Of a DNA stretch of 64,000 nucleotides, positions 52,691 through 62,403 are shown piece after piece. Location: contig NZ_CP151842.1 of the NCBI RefSeq assembly GCF_038452265.1, positions 2,790,001-2,854,000 on the forward strand. Direction: 5' to 3'. The first letter of the stretch is position 1. Every line of letters starts with the position of its first letter. A model generated the notes under the pieces. That model saw only the letters and a program-made list of their open reading frames with translations, made no database searches and was not told the DNA's origin. Origin of the DNA: Vibrio diazotrophicus. GTDB taxonomy: Bacteria > Pseudomonadota > Gammaproteobacteria > Enterobacterales > Vibrionaceae. The position numbers and the translations under genes are program-made.

Positions 52691-52874
52691 ACCCTGCCTC
52701 ATGTTGCCAGAGTGTTTTAGCTTCCTTCTTTTTACTGAGCCGAGCTGAGTAAAAACCATAAATAGGAAAACCGGATCACTACTGATGAAAAAAACAACAG
52801 TTTACTTATTGTACAGTTTAGCTCAAGTAAAAAATTAAATTAGACTTTAGTCGATTCGTAATAAAAACGTGACA

Positions 52875-54758
52875 TCAAGCAACCTCATCTGTCGTCAGAC
52901 AGAGAGAAACTTGATTTCTACCAAGAGTTTTAGACTCATAGAGAGCAATATCCGCACATTTATAAGAGCGAGTGCTGTCTTGAGAAAGGTCGGAAATACC
53001 GGCACTTATAGTAATAGCTAGACTTTCGTCTAACTCAATGGCTTGTCTTAAACGTTCAACAACCAACTGCGCCTCTGGAGTTGAAGTATGAGGCATGATC
53101 ACTGCAAACTCTTCTCCGCCGATACGAGCAAGAAAATCTGTCACTCTAAGTTTTTCCGAGAGAACATCTGAGACTTTTACGATCACTTTGTCACCCTGAT
53201 CATGTCCCTGCTCATCATTGACACGCTTAAAGTAGTCAATATCAATTAAGCACAAGCAGACCGAATAATCATCTGGGTATCGCTCTACTAGTTGAGTCTG
53301 TAGCGTTAGCTCTCTTTCGAATTTTCGGCGATTCCAGAGATGAGTAAGTGAATCTTTCTCACTCAATTCTCTAAGCCTATTCTCCAGCTCTTTTCGCTCG
53401 GTAATATCGACTATAGAAGTAATGTAGTAACTGACTTTTCCTGCTTCTATGATTGCCTGAATACGCATTATGGTTGTCAGTAACTGACCTTCTGGTGTAA
53501 CACACTCAACCTCTCCCTCCCAAAGATTATTCTGATCAACTTGCTCAAGTACATTCAGAATGAACTCCATGCCATTATGGCTGAGTAAGGTTTTAAGAGC
53601 ATTGTGACCGCGAACCTCTTTGCTGGATAAGCCAATCATGGTTTCAAACTCTCTGTTCACCATGATCACTTGATGAGACTTGTCTGAAATCATCACCGCA
53701 GTCATACCATCCAACGCAGCTCGAGCGAGCTTACTTTCGATATTACGGTGATAATAATGCAGTGACATAGAAACCGTTGGCAAAGCAAAAACCAACATGA
53801 TCATGAAGACGAAGAAGCCCTCTTTGACTATATCATTCAGCTCATGTCGCGCTCGATCATAGAGTTGCTTAGGAGTAAAACGAATAACCAGATGAATGTT
53901 CTGACCAAAAAACTTATCGATCGGCTTAAAGACGATAAGATTCATATCTTCCATCAGATAGTTGTGATCTGATGCTTGTGCTTGCATCACTTCCCAAGTT
54001 TTAGGGAAGAAGGTAGCGAGGTCGAATCCATGGTATTGATTAGTCATATCACCATAGAAAGGCAACATGTTCTTTCCTGTTACCATATAGCCGTTACTAC
54101 CGACGATAGCTGGCGTTAAGTCATTTTTCGGGGAGTAATTGAGCTTATCAACCATCATCGACATATCGACTGAAATTACGATATATCCTTTTCGAGCGCC
54201 AAGGACAGAAACTGGAGATATGACTAATATCGTTGGTGTGTATGGTTTGGTAAAAGTATCCGGATCACTTGCCAGTTCTTCCGCCCATACCCCAACTTCA
54301 TCTTCAGCCAGTGATTGTGCATATTGAAAAAATGAAGTTTGAGAAATGTCTACTACATCGTCTAACGCTTTGGTCCGGTGAATACTTGGCAGGTAATCGA
54401 CATGGACAGTATCTACACCTTTCACATCAATAAAACCAATACCATCAAACCATTTTTGACCATTAGCCGTTGACGCCAATGCCATTTGAAGCTGATTACG
54501 AGTAACTAAGTTTGGAGACTCTACATAGTTGTAAGCGCTGCGTCCGTGACTTAAAAGAGAAATAGTCGAAAAAACCTGATCTCTTAAATTGCGGTATTCC
54601 TGCTCACTGTATGAGAGTTGATTAATCGCTTCACGTATAGAACGGTGATTGCTCGTATCTTGAACTTGATCGTATCGATAAGAGTAGAAAGTGACGATAC
54701 CTGCTGTGATAAGGGCACAGGCTATGAGAAAAGCGACAATGATTTTAGAATATCTCAT
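52875..54758 (-). CDS. Membrane diguanylate cyclase with sensor and PAS domains
   Basis: It is predicted to make cyclic di-GMP. A membrane span (IIVAFLIACALITAGIVTFYSY) is followed by a periplasmic dCACHE-like sensor (about 35-300) and a second span (FFVFMIMLVFALPTVSMSLHYY). A PAS domain comes next (MTAVMISDKSHQVIMVNREFETMIG), then GGDEF. The catalytic signature is GGEEF at 547-551, an active variant. The inhibitory I-site RVTD is at 538-541, nine residues before it. 627 residues. It is monocistronic; the input signal is unknown. Confidence 0.93.
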   Translation of the reverse strand: MRYSKIIVAFLIACALITAGIVTFYSYRYDQVQDTSNHRSIREAINQLSYSEQEYRNLRDQVFSTISLLSHGRSAYNYVESPNLVTRNQLQMALASTANGQKWFDGIGFIDVKGVDTVHVDYLPSIHRTKALDDVVDISQTSFFQYAQSLAEDEVGVWAEELASDPDTFTKPYTPTILVISPVSVLGARKGYIVISVDMSMMVDKLNYSPKNDLTPAIVGSNGYMVTGKNMLPFYGDMTNQYHGFDLATFFPKTWEVMQAQASDHNYLMEDMNLIVFKPIDKFFGQNIHLVIRFTPKQLYDRARHELNDIVKEGFFVFMIMLVFALPTVSMSLHYYHRNIESKLARAALDGMTAVMISDKSHQVIMVNREFETMIGLSSKEVRGHNALKTLLSHNGMEFILNVLEQVDQNNLWEGEVECVTPEGQLLTTIMRIQAIIEAGKVSYYITSIVDITERKELENRLRELSEKDSLTHLWNRRKFERELTLQTQLVERYPDDYSVCLCLIDIDYFKRVNDEQGHDQGDKVIVKVSDVLSEKLRVTDFLARIGGEEFAVIMPHTSTPEAQLVVERLRQAIELDESLAITISAGISDLSQDSTRSYKCADIALYESKTLGRNQVSLCLTTDEVA

Positions 54759-54914
54759 AACCCAGACTTACAATTAGCAACAAAAGCAAAGGCGCGCATT
54801 ATATCACCATTGAAGCTAATCTGAATAAAAAAGTAGCGCTGAAATAAAAGCACACGTAATAAAAAACGTTAGGAACGCCGCATACTATTACGATAATTAT
54901 CAACAAGTTACTAT

Positions 54915-55610
54915 TTAATCAAGCTTATAGATAACGTTCACATTATCTCGGATGATCAATGTGGAATCTTGGTAGCTGTTGCTTACCGCTGACTCTTCAC
55001 TAAATGTCGCAGCTCGAGTTAGTACCGCTTTTCTCATCGGAGCATTGTAGTCGATACGCCAAACACCATCTAATTTACGCCCAAATCCCTCAGCTAAAGA
55101 CTGTGCTTTCTGTTGAGCATCTTTAATTGCAGCCATACGCGCTTGTTGCTGATATTTGTCTTCATCACGGACTTTTAATTGAATATCGTCGACTTGATTA
55201 ATCTTCTCTTCCAGGGCGATATCCAAGTACTCGTTCAACTTAGATAAATCATCAACTTCAACAGAGACATTTCTGATGGCACGATAACCTACTAGTTCAG
55301 GCTTGCCGGTTTTTGGATAATGATATTGCGGAGTTAAGTAGAGGTTTGAACTGGTTATTTGAGACTCTTTGACACCTGCTTGAGTAAGACGCTTGATAAA
55401 CGAAGTGACTATGTTATCGACACTCTCTTTCGCTTGTTCCGCATTCATTGTGATTTCGACGACTTTTACCGAAAACTCTGCCATATCTGGCGTCGCGATA
55501 ACTTCACCATAACCAGACGTCGCCACATGCGGAAAGTCGAATTCCTGAGCTTGTGCAGCCATTGAGAACATACTCAATACCGCTAGAACTATTACAGAAA
55601 GTGCTTTCAT
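54915..55610 (-). CDS. yggE: SIMPL-domain periplasmic protein (YggE-like)
   Basis: It is 231 residues with a signal peptide (MKALSVIVLAVLSMFSMAAQA) and the SIMPL/DUF541 domain: ATSGYGEVIATPDMAEFSVKV near the start, and ARMAAIKDAQQKAQSLAEGFG. E. coli YggE is linked to oxidative-stress tolerance; its biochemistry is unsettled. Location near argP, argO and mscS is the same as in E. coli. Confidence 0.85.
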   Translation of the reverse strand: MKALSVIVLAVLSMFSMAAQAQEFDFPHVATSGYGEVIATPDMAEFSVKVVEITMNAEQAKESVDNIVTSFIKRLTQAGVKESQITSSNLYLTPQYHYPKTGKPELVGYRAIRNVSVEVDDLSKLNEYLDIALEEKINQVDDIQLKVRDEDKYQQQARMAAIKDAQQKAQSLAEGFGRKLDGVWRIDYNAPMRKAVLTRAATFSEESAVSNSYQDSTLIIRDNVNVIYKLD

Positions 55611-55705
55611 TTCATTCCCCTAATTCAAAACCTATTGCTCAATAATAGATGAAAAATATTTCAGTCCCAGCGTCTGTGTATGTAAATCACACAATCTTGA
55701 CATGC

Positions 55706-56602
55706 TCACTGTGGCAAGTTTTTTCTCGCATACTCAACCAAAGCCTGTGAACATTTCTTCAAACTGCCTGTTTCTAGCTGCCAATGATGCCAGTAAAGTT
55801 TCTGATCTATATACATCCCCGGCGTGATATCCATGAGTAACCCTTTTTCCAGTTCTTCTGCTATTTGGATCTTCGGAATCATGCAATAACCGAATCCCGC
55901 TACTGCTGCTTTTACACAAGCTTCAGAGCTACCCACTGTGTGTTTAACTTCACTGACCATTTCAAAACCAAAATGATCGTAAACAAAGCGTTCATTGATG
56001 AAGTCTTGCCTGTCGAAAGCAACAGCTGGTGCCGCTTGTAAAGTTTGTATGCTGACTCCCTGAGGGAAATAGCGACGATAAAAATCGGGTGATGCGACAC
56101 ACAAGTAAGGCATATCACCGAGCAAAACTGCGTTACAACCCGGCAAAGTTCTAGATGACTGGCTGATCGCACCAATCACTTCTCCGTTCTTAAGTTTATC
56201 CAGTGTTCTACGTTCATCATCGACAACCAGATGAATTTCCAAATTACTTTGTTTCATTGCCTCCGCAATAGCAGGCAATAGCCATGTGGCCAGACTGTCC
56301 GCGTTAGTTGCGATTGAAATCGAAATGGGCTTTTCACCGAAATCGTTGCTTAGATCTGGCAAAATATCCTGCTCTAAAACACAAACCTGACGATAGAGCC
56401 CAAGTAACTTCTGCCCTGCAGGTGTCACTCTTGGCGGGTTCTCTCTTACAAGTACAGGCTGAGCAAGCCATTTTTCTAGCTGCTTAATTCTTTGTGAGAC
56501 CGCTGATTGCGAGACGCATAATACGGCAGCAGCTTTCTCAAAACTTCTTTGCAAGATAATCTGATCTAGAGCTTCAAGCCATCGGTAATCTAATCCACGC
56601 AC
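55706..56602 (-). CDS. argP: LysR-family regulator ArgP (IciA)
   Basis: It senses lysine and arginine and activates argO and other genes. The N-terminal LysR helix-turn-helix is LDQIILQRSFEKAAAVLCVSQSAVSQRIKQLEKWL. The effector domain carries the ArgP-type LDYRWLEALD start and VAFDRQDFINERFVYDHFG. 298 residues, as in E. coli (297). It is divergent from argO over 113 bp, the classical regulator-target arrangement. Confidence 0.94.
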   Translation of the reverse strand: MRGLDYRWLEALDQIILQRSFEKAAAVLCVSQSAVSQRIKQLEKWLAQPVLVRENPPRVTPAGQKLLGLYRQVCVLEQDILPDLSNDFGEKPISISIATNADSLATWLLPAIAEAMKQSNLEIHLVVDDERRTLDKLKNGEVIGAISQSSRTLPGCNAVLLGDMPYLCVASPDFYRRYFPQGVSIQTLQAAPAVAFDRQDFINERFVYDHFGFEMVSEVKHTVGSSEACVKAAVAGFGYCMIPKIQIAEELEKGLLMDITPGMYIDQKLYWHHWQLETGSLKKCSQALVEYARKNLPQ

Positions 56603-56715
56603 AATCTCACCATAAGTACCTCTAATGACGCATTAATATTATTAGTTTTATTTCTATCAATCTATACCGTATTTTTCATGCAACATTTATTAACTTAAAC
56701 CTTAAAGAAACGACT

Positions 56716-57348
56716 ATGAATTTTTGGATATTGCTACAGGGATTTAGCCTGGGTGCGACAATGATTATCCCCATTGGGGCACAAAATGCTTATGTTCTAA
56801 ACCAAGGTATTAAAAGAAACCATCATCTTACTACCGCAACAATTTGCAGCGTGATGGATGTGTTCTTTATTTCTTTAGGTATTTTTGGCGGTGGTGCACT
56901 GCTTTCTCAAAATGAGACGCTACTGACCGTTGTTACTCTTGGGGGAATCGCATTTCTGACTTTTTATGGCTGGCTTTCACTTCGATCTGCTCTTCAAAGT
57001 TCTGACGAACAAGAAAGCCAACCTCAAAAACTGGCACGAGGCCGACGGGCGGTTATATTAGGTGCACTTGCGGTTACGGTATTAAACCCACATCTTTATT
57101 TAGATACGGTGGTTATTCTTGGCTCAATTGGCGGACAATTTGAAGGAAGCGATCGCCTTGCATTTGCTTTGGGAACTATGACTGCTTCTTTTGTTTGGTT
57201 CTATGGATTATCCATCGGAGCAGCCAAGTTAGCACCGGTACTATCCAAACCTAAGACAAAGAAAACCATCGACTTAATCGTAGCAAGCATGATGTTTATC
57301 ATCGCCTTTGCTTTAGCCAAAAGTATTTATACTCAGTGGTTCAACTAA
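56716..57348 (+). CDS. argO: Arginine exporter ArgO (LysE family)
   Basis: This inner-membrane LysE-type exporter of arginine and canavanine has 210 residues with about six hydrophobic spans. The family start is QGFSLGATMIIPIGAQNAYVLNQGIKR, and NPHLYLDTVVILGSIGGQ lies near the middle. Activation by ArgP encoded on the other strand is expected. Its transcript ends at a bidirectional terminator shared with mscS. Confidence 0.93.
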   Translation: MNFWILLQGFSLGATMIIPIGAQNAYVLNQGIKRNHHLTTATICSVMDVFFISLGIFGGGALLSQNETLLTVVTLGGIAFLTFYGWLSLRSALQSSDEQESQPQKLARGRRAVILGALAVTVLNPHLYLDTVVILGSIGGQFEGSDRLAFALGTMTASFVWFYGLSIGAAKLAPVLSKPKTKKTIDLIVASMMFIIAFALAKSIYTQWFN

Positions 57349-57360
57349 AGAAAGTAGCAA

Positions 57361-57386
57361 TCTATGTGAAAAATCTATGTGAAAAA
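57361..57386. repeat. Tandem 13-bp duplication
   Basis: TCTATGTGAAAAA occurs twice head to tail between the argO stop and the terminator. It is a simple slippage-type duplication with no evident function. Confidence 0.6.
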
Positions 57387-57395
57387 TGTGGACAT

Positions 57396-57424
57396 AAAAA
57401 ACGGAGGCTATTGCCTCCGTTTTT
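57396..57424. terminator. Bidirectional terminator between argO and mscS
   Basis: AAAAACGGAGGC and GCCTCCGTTTTT form a 12-bp stem with a 4-nt loop, T-rich on both strands. Confidence 0.92.
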
Positions 57425-57440
57425 AGATTCATCATCGATA

Positions 57441-58304
57441 TTAATCGACTTTGTTGAGATGAACATCCATTTGTGGGAATGGGATTTCAATACCGTTCGC
57501 ATCCAACGCTTCTTTAATTGCTTGCATTGAATCGAAGTAAACACCCCAATAATCTTCTGTTTTACACCATGGACGTACGACAAAATTCACTGAAGAATCC
57601 GCTAGTGCCAATACACCAATTGTGATGTCTGGATCTTTCAGAATACGTGAGTCTTTTTCTAGCGTTTCACGGATCACTTTCTTAGTTAACTGGAGATCCG
57701 ATTTATAAGAAACGCCAATCACTAAATCAACACGACGAGTAGCGTGACGGGAATAGTTGGTAATTGAACCACCGATGATTGCACCGTTTGGAACAACAAC
57801 CATTTTGTTGTCTGGTGTTTTTAGAATAGTTTGGAAAATTTGAATCGCTTCAACCGAACCAGCTACCCCTGCAACTTCAACATAATCACCTGATTTAAAT
57901 GGACGGAATCCAACAATCAACACACCCGCAGCAAAGTTAGAAAGCGAACCTTGCAGAGCTAAACCGATAGCTAAACCAGCCGCACCGATTACTGCTACTA
58001 CAGAAGCAGTTTCAACGCCTACTCGACCTAAAGCAGCAATTAAAACAATAACGAATAGAACATAACGAACAAGGCCATGGATAAACTCAACTACCGCTTT
58101 ATCCATCTCTTTCTTATGCAGAACTTTAGCAACGCTACCCGCTACCGCTTTAACAATGATATTACCAATGATCAGGATAAGAATTGCCGAAACAATGTTC
58201 ACCCCGTATTGAATTAATAAATCTGAATTACTGCTAAGCCAATCACTCATTTTATTCAATCCATCAGTAATTGGCGCTTCTATATCCAAAGATTCACCAG
58301 CCAT
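57441..58304 (-). CDS. mscS: Small-conductance mechanosensitive channel MscS
   Basis: This heptameric membrane channel releases solutes on osmotic downshock. It has 287 residues, the E. coli size. Three N-terminal membrane spans end in the Gly/Ala-rich pore helix (GAAGLAIGLALQGSLSNFAAGVLI). The beta domain FRPFKSGDYVEVAGVAGSVEAIQIFQT follows, and NKMVVVPNGAIIGGSITNYS. It is next to argO and fba, as in E. coli. Confidence 0.95.
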   Translation of the reverse strand: MAGESLDIEAPITDGLNKMSDWLSSNSDLLIQYGVNIVSAILILIIGNIIVKAVAGSVAKVLHKKEMDKAVVEFIHGLVRYVLFVIVLIAALGRVGVETASVVAVIGAAGLAIGLALQGSLSNFAAGVLIVGFRPFKSGDYVEVAGVAGSVEAIQIFQTILKTPDNKMVVVPNGAIIGGSITNYSRHATRRVDLVIGVSYKSDLQLTKKVIRETLEKDSRILKDPDITIGVLALADSSVNFVVRPWCKTEDYWGVYFDSMQAIKEALDANGIEIPFPQMDVHLNKVD

Positions 58305-58620
58305 ACTTTCTTACCCTCTAAGACTCTTAATATTTTATAACCGATTATTTTACTCACTGAGCTTGTCTGGCATTACAAATCTGCACTGCTATTTTTCACT
58401 CACTGTGGGATTTATATGATATGACGTATAACTTCTTGCAAAGTCAGCTTTTTGCAAACAACAAAGCAAAAGGTTATCCCATCTATTTAGATCCTGTATC
58501 AGATTAAGCAATAAATTCACATTGTGCCAGTGCTTTGAATAAAATAGCTTTTCTGTCTCTTTACCAAGAAAAAAAGCCCGCTCATCTGAGCGGGCTTGGC
58601 AAATCATCTAAAAATTTAGA
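58305..58620. other. Intergenic region between mscS and fba
   Basis: It holds the mscS promoter side, a small inverted repeat (TTGCAAA/TTTGCAA, 58436-58457) and the fba terminator. A 72-codon open frame on the minus strand (58389-58607) runs through the terminator and has no coding character, so I do not call it. Confidence 0.6.
58570..58600 (-). terminator. Terminator of fba
   Basis: AAGCCCGCTCA and TGAGCGGGCTT form an 11-bp stem with a 2-nt centre, followed on the minus strand by seven T. Confidence 0.92.
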
Positions 58621-59697
58621 TTACAGTACGTCTACTGCGTTAAGGTCAGCAAATGCTTGCTCAAGACGCTTAACCATAGAAGCTTGACCAGCGCGTAGCC
58701 ATACACGTGGATCGTAGTATTTCTTGTTCGGAGCATCTTCACCAGTTGGGTTACCGATTTGACCTTGTAGGTAATCGTGGTTGTCTGCTTCGTATTGACG
58801 GATACCGTCCCAAGTTGCCCACTGTGTATCTGTATCGATGTTCATTTTGATAACACCGTAAGAGATAGACTCTTTGATTTCTGCTTCAGTTGAACCAGAA
58901 CCACCGTGGAATACGAAGTTTAGAGAGTTCGCTGGAAGACCGAATTTCTCAGAAACGTATGCTTGAGAGTCACGTAGGATAGTTGGAGTAAGAACAACGT
59001 TACCAGGCTTGTAAACACCGTGTACGTTACCGAAAGAAGCTGCGATAGTGAAACGGTGGCTAACAGCGTTTAGTTTCTCGTATGCGTATGCAACATCTTC
59101 AGGAGAAGTGTATAGCTCAGAAGAATCCATATCTGAGTTATCAACACCATCTTCTTCACCACCAGTACAACCAAGTTCGATCTCGATTGTCATGTTCATT
59201 TTAGCCATGCGCTCTAGGTACTTAGCACATGTTTCAACGTTCTCTTCTAGAGACTCTTCAGAAAGGTCTAGCATGTGAGAAGAGAATAGTGGCTTACCAG
59301 TTTGTGCGAAGAACTCTTCACCAGCATCTAGTAGGCCGTCGATCCAAGGTAGTAGTTTCTTAGCAGCGTGGTCAGTGTGAAGAATTACAGGAACACCGTA
59401 AGACTCAGCAACAGCGTGAACGTATTTTGCACCAGCTACAGCGCCAAGAATTTGAGCACCTTGACCTTCTAGTTTAACGCCTTTACCTGCAAAGAAAGCA
59501 GCGCCACCGTTAGAAAATTGAACGATAACAGGAGCTTTAACTTTAGAAGCCGCTTCTAGTACGCCGTTCACAGAATCTGTGTTCACACAGTTAACTGCTG
59601 GAAGAGCGAAGCCGTTCTCTTTAGCTACTTGAAATACTTTTTGTACGTCATCACCAGAGATAACACCAGGTTTTACGAAATCGAAGATCTTAGACAT
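58621..59697 (-). CDS. fba: Class II fructose-bisphosphate aldolase
   Basis: This zinc-dependent aldolase cleaves fructose-1,6-bisphosphate. The zinc site includes VILHTDHAAKK, with EIELGCTGGEEDG, NVHGVYKPGNV and FHGGSGSTEAEI further on. It has 358 residues (class IIA, as in E. coli FbaA). It follows pgk with a terminator and spacer of about 160 bp between, so it probably has its own promoter as well. Confidence 0.97.
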   Translation of the reverse strand: MSKIFDFVKPGVISGDDVQKVFQVAKENGFALPAVNCVNTDSVNGVLEAASKVKAPVIVQFSNGGAAFFAGKGVKLEGQGAQILGAVAGAKYVHAVAESYGVPVILHTDHAAKKLLPWIDGLLDAGEEFFAQTGKPLFSSHMLDLSEESLEENVETCAKYLERMAKMNMTIEIELGCTGGEEDGVDNSDMDSSELYTSPEDVAYAYEKLNAVSHRFTIAASFGNVHGVYKPGNVVLTPTILRDSQAYVSEKFGLPANSLNFVFHGGSGSTEAEIKESISYGVIKMNIDTDTQWATWDGIRQYEADNHDYLQGQIGNPTGEDAPNKKYYDPRVWLRAGQASMVKRLEQAFADLNAVDVL

Positions 59698-59814
59698 GGA
59701 TTTGATCCTATTTTCTGTCGTTTTAATAAATAAAAACGGTGAGTTTGAATTCTTTCATACGTCTGCTCACAACACTTGAAGTTTAACAGAACCAAGCTAG
59801 TTGCGCAGCAAACA

Positions 59815-59842
59815 ATAAAGCGGAAAACTAATTTCCGCTTTA
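59815..59842 (-). terminator. Terminator of pgk
   Basis: AAAGCGGAAA and TTTCCGCTTT form a perfect 10-bp stem with a 5-nt loop, followed on the minus strand by ATTGTTT. Confidence 0.85.
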
Positions 59843-59859
59843 TTAATAAATCATGATGA

Positions 59860-61023
59860 TTAAGCTTTCGCGCGCTCTTCTAGCATCGCTACTGCAGGAA
59901 GTACTTTACCTTCAACGAATTCAAGGAAAGCACCACCACCAGTTGAGATGTAAGAAACGTCAGCTTTGATACCGAACTTGTCGATAGCTGCTAGCGTGTC
60001 ACCACCGCCTGCTACAGAGAAGCCTGCAGATTTAGCGATAGCTTCTGAAATACCCTTAGTACCCGCTTCGAAGTTCTTGAACTCGAATACACCTACAGGG
60101 CCGTTCCAAAGGATAGTTTTAGCATTGCCAATGATTTCAGCAAGAGCCGCAGTTGAATCTGGACCTAGGTCGAAGATCATGTCGTCATCTTGAACATCAG
60201 CAACGTTCTTGATTTCAGCTTCTGCGTTTTCGTCGAATGCTTTCGCACATGCAACGTCAGTAGCAACTGGGATTGAACACTCTTTCATTAGTTTTTGAGC
60301 TGTTTCGATAAGGTCTGCTTCGTATAGAGACTTACCTACGTTGTGACCAGCAGCTGCGATGAATGTGTTCGCGATGCCACCACCAACAACAAGTTGGTCA
60401 GCAATTTTAGAAAGAGATTCTAGAACTGTTAGTTTAGTAGAAACTTTAGAACCACCAACGATAGCAACAAGTGGACGTTCTGGTTTGTCCATTGCTTTAC
60501 CTAGTGCTTCAAGCTCAGCAGCAAGAAGAGGACCAGCACAAGCTACAGGCGCGTGCATACCAACACCGTGAGTTGAAGCTTGAGCACGGTGTGCAGTACC
60601 GAATGCGTCCATTACGAAAATGTCACATAGTGCAGCGTACTTCTTAGATAGTTCTTCTTCGTTTTTCTTCTCGCCTTTGTTAAAGCGAACGTTTTCAAGA
60701 ACAACAAGCTCACCAGCGTTTAGCTCTAGGCCATCTAGGTAGTCTTTAGCAAGTTTTACTTCGCACTCTAGTGCATCTTTTAGGTAGTTAACTACTGGTA
60801 ATAGAGAGAACTCTTCCGAATATTCGCCTTCAGTTGGACGACCTAGGTGAGAAGTCACCATTACTTTAGCGCCAGCTTCAATACAGTGTTTGATAGTTGG
60901 TAGTGAAGCTAGAATACGTGCATCAGATGTCACTTTGCCATCTTTCACAGGTACGTTTAGGTCAGCACGGATAAATACACGTTTACCTGCTAAATCCAGG
61001 TCAGTCATCTTGATTACAGACAT
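59860..61023 (-). CDS. pgk: Phosphoglycerate kinase
   Basis: It makes ATP from 1,3-bisphosphoglycerate. The substrate loop RVFIRADLNVPVKDGKV, then VMVTSHLGRP, IVGGSKVSTKL and the C-terminal nucleotide site VAGGGDTLAAI are present. I chose ATG 61023 (387 residues, MSVIKMTDLD), the normal family start. The open frame continues five codons upstream. It lies 147 bp after epd; the epd-pgk-fba order is shared with E. coli. Confidence 0.97.
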   Translation of the reverse strand: MSVIKMTDLDLAGKRVFIRADLNVPVKDGKVTSDARILASLPTIKHCIEAGAKVMVTSHLGRPTEGEYSEEFSLLPVVNYLKDALECEVKLAKDYLDGLELNAGELVVLENVRFNKGEKKNEEELSKKYAALCDIFVMDAFGTAHRAQASTHGVGMHAPVACAGPLLAAELEALGKAMDKPERPLVAIVGGSKVSTKLTVLESLSKIADQLVVGGGIANTFIAAAGHNVGKSLYEADLIETAQKLMKECSIPVATDVACAKAFDENAEAEIKNVADVQDDDMIFDLGPDSTAALAEIIGNAKTILWNGPVGVFEFKNFEAGTKGISEAIAKSAGFSVAGGGDTLAAIDKFGIKADVSYISTGGGAFLEFVEGKVLPAVAMLEERAKA

Positions 61024-61170
61024 GGTTTGTCCTCTCAAATATTAAAAAGAAAAGTTTCTGTAAGCCCGGCTATCCTGCCGAGCCTGTAAAATCATAAACT
61101 GCATACTAATATGGGGCACGAGATATTTATTTCAAGTTATAAAATAAATAATTTTGCCACCAAATAGTAA

Positions 61171-62196
61171 CTACTTTGCAGCCTGCATTGCTAACGCGGT
61201 ATCAAGCATTCGGTTAGCAAATCCCCACTCGTTATCACACCAAACGAGCATCTTCACTAGATTCCCGTTACTCACTCGAGTTTGGCTGCCATCTACAATC
61301 GCACTGTGTGGATCGTGATTAAAATCGATGGATACGAGTGGTGATTCAGTATAGTCAACAATGCCGTGTAATGTACACTGAGATGCCTCTATCATGGTTT
61401 GATTTACGTCATTAACTTTCACATTTGCGTTAATAGTGACACTCAAATCCATCGCAGTAACATTTACTGTTGGAACTCGTACCGAAATCGCCTCAAATTT
61501 GTTAGAAAATTTCGGAAATATTCTTTCAATCCCTTTATGTAATTTTGTATCAACAGGGATAATAGATTGACTTGCCGATCGGGTACGACGCAAATCGCTG
61601 TGGTAAGCATCGATCACTTGTTGGTCATTCATAGAAGAATGAATCGTTGTAATCGTGCCAGATTCGATACCAAAGGCTTCATCTAACACTTTAATAATCG
61701 GGACAATACAGTTAGTGGTACAAGAACCATTAGAAACAATATGATGATCAGCTGTCAGCGTTTCGTGGTTTACACCATAAATAACGGTGTTATCAAGATC
61801 CGCCGAACCCGGATGAGAAAACAGTACCTTTTTGGCTCCAGCAGCAATGTGTTCTTCACCATCGGCTTTAGAACCATAGGCACCTGTGCAATCCAAAACG
61901 ATATCTACTTCTAGATCTCGCCAAGGCAATAGATGGATATCTGGAGAATGAAGAATTCGGATACTATCAAACTCACCATTATCATGATGAACATATAAAT
62001 GTTCTTGGTCGTGAGAAATCTTTTTACCGAAACGACCATGACTGGTGTCGTACTGTAGCAAATGCGCCATAGCCTCAGGCTGAGCCAACTCATTTACAGC
62101 AACAACTTTTATCTGCTGAGCTTTGCCACTTTCGTAAACAGCGCGTAACACATTACGCCCTATTCGCCCGAATCCATTTATTGCGACTCTTAACAT
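61171..62196 (-). CDS. epd: D-erythrose-4-phosphate dehydrogenase
   Basis: It oxidises erythrose-4-phosphate to 4-phosphoerythronate for pyridoxal phosphate synthesis. It is GapA-like, with NAD loop NGFGRIGRN, DTSHGRFGKK and the catalytic Cys in SNGSCTTNCIVP. Epd-specific blocks SSMNDQQVIDAYHSDLRRTRSASQSI and HGIVDYTESPLVSIDFNHDPHSAIVDG separate it from GapA. ATG 62196 gives 341 residues. An ATG three codons up (62205) is possible, and the frame is open to 62313 without homology. The transketolase gene is not the immediate upstream neighbour. Confidence 0.94.
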   Translation of the reverse strand: MLRVAINGFGRIGRNVLRAVYESGKAQQIKVVAVNELAQPEAMAHLLQYDTSHGRFGKKISHDQEHLYVHHDNGEFDSIRILHSPDIHLLPWRDLEVDIVLDCTGAYGSKADGEEHIAAGAKKVLFSHPGSADLDNTVIYGVNHETLTADHHIVSNGSCTTNCIVPIIKVLDEAFGIESGTITTIHSSMNDQQVIDAYHSDLRRTRSASQSIIPVDTKLHKGIERIFPKFSNKFEAISVRVPTVNVTAMDLSVTINANVKVNDVNQTMIEASQCTLHGIVDYTESPLVSIDFNHDPHSAIVDGSQTRVSNGNLVKMLVWCDNEWGFANRMLDTALAMQAAK

Positions 62197-62403
62197 CCGT
62201 ACCATCAACCGACTAAAATTTCGTGGCACAGATATTAACCGATGACGGCGTAAAGCGCAGGTGTTTTCTGATACAGCATCTAGAAACTTCAAGTCGAAAG
62301 TTAGCAAGATCACTATTTAAAAGAAAAACAGCTAAACTAAATTGCTAATTTCATTACGTATTCTACGCTATTTTTATTAGGGATGATTTAGGTAGCACAG
62401 ACG

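Noticed and set aside
58389..58607. 72-codon minus-strand open frame between mscS and fba
   Set aside because: It runs across the strong fba terminator and lacks a ribosome-binding site and coding-like composition.
62197..62313. Extended Epd start (380 residues)
   Set aside because: The family begins at the Rossmann strand MLRVAINGFGRIGRN; the extra 39 residues match nothing and overlap the divergent promoter region.
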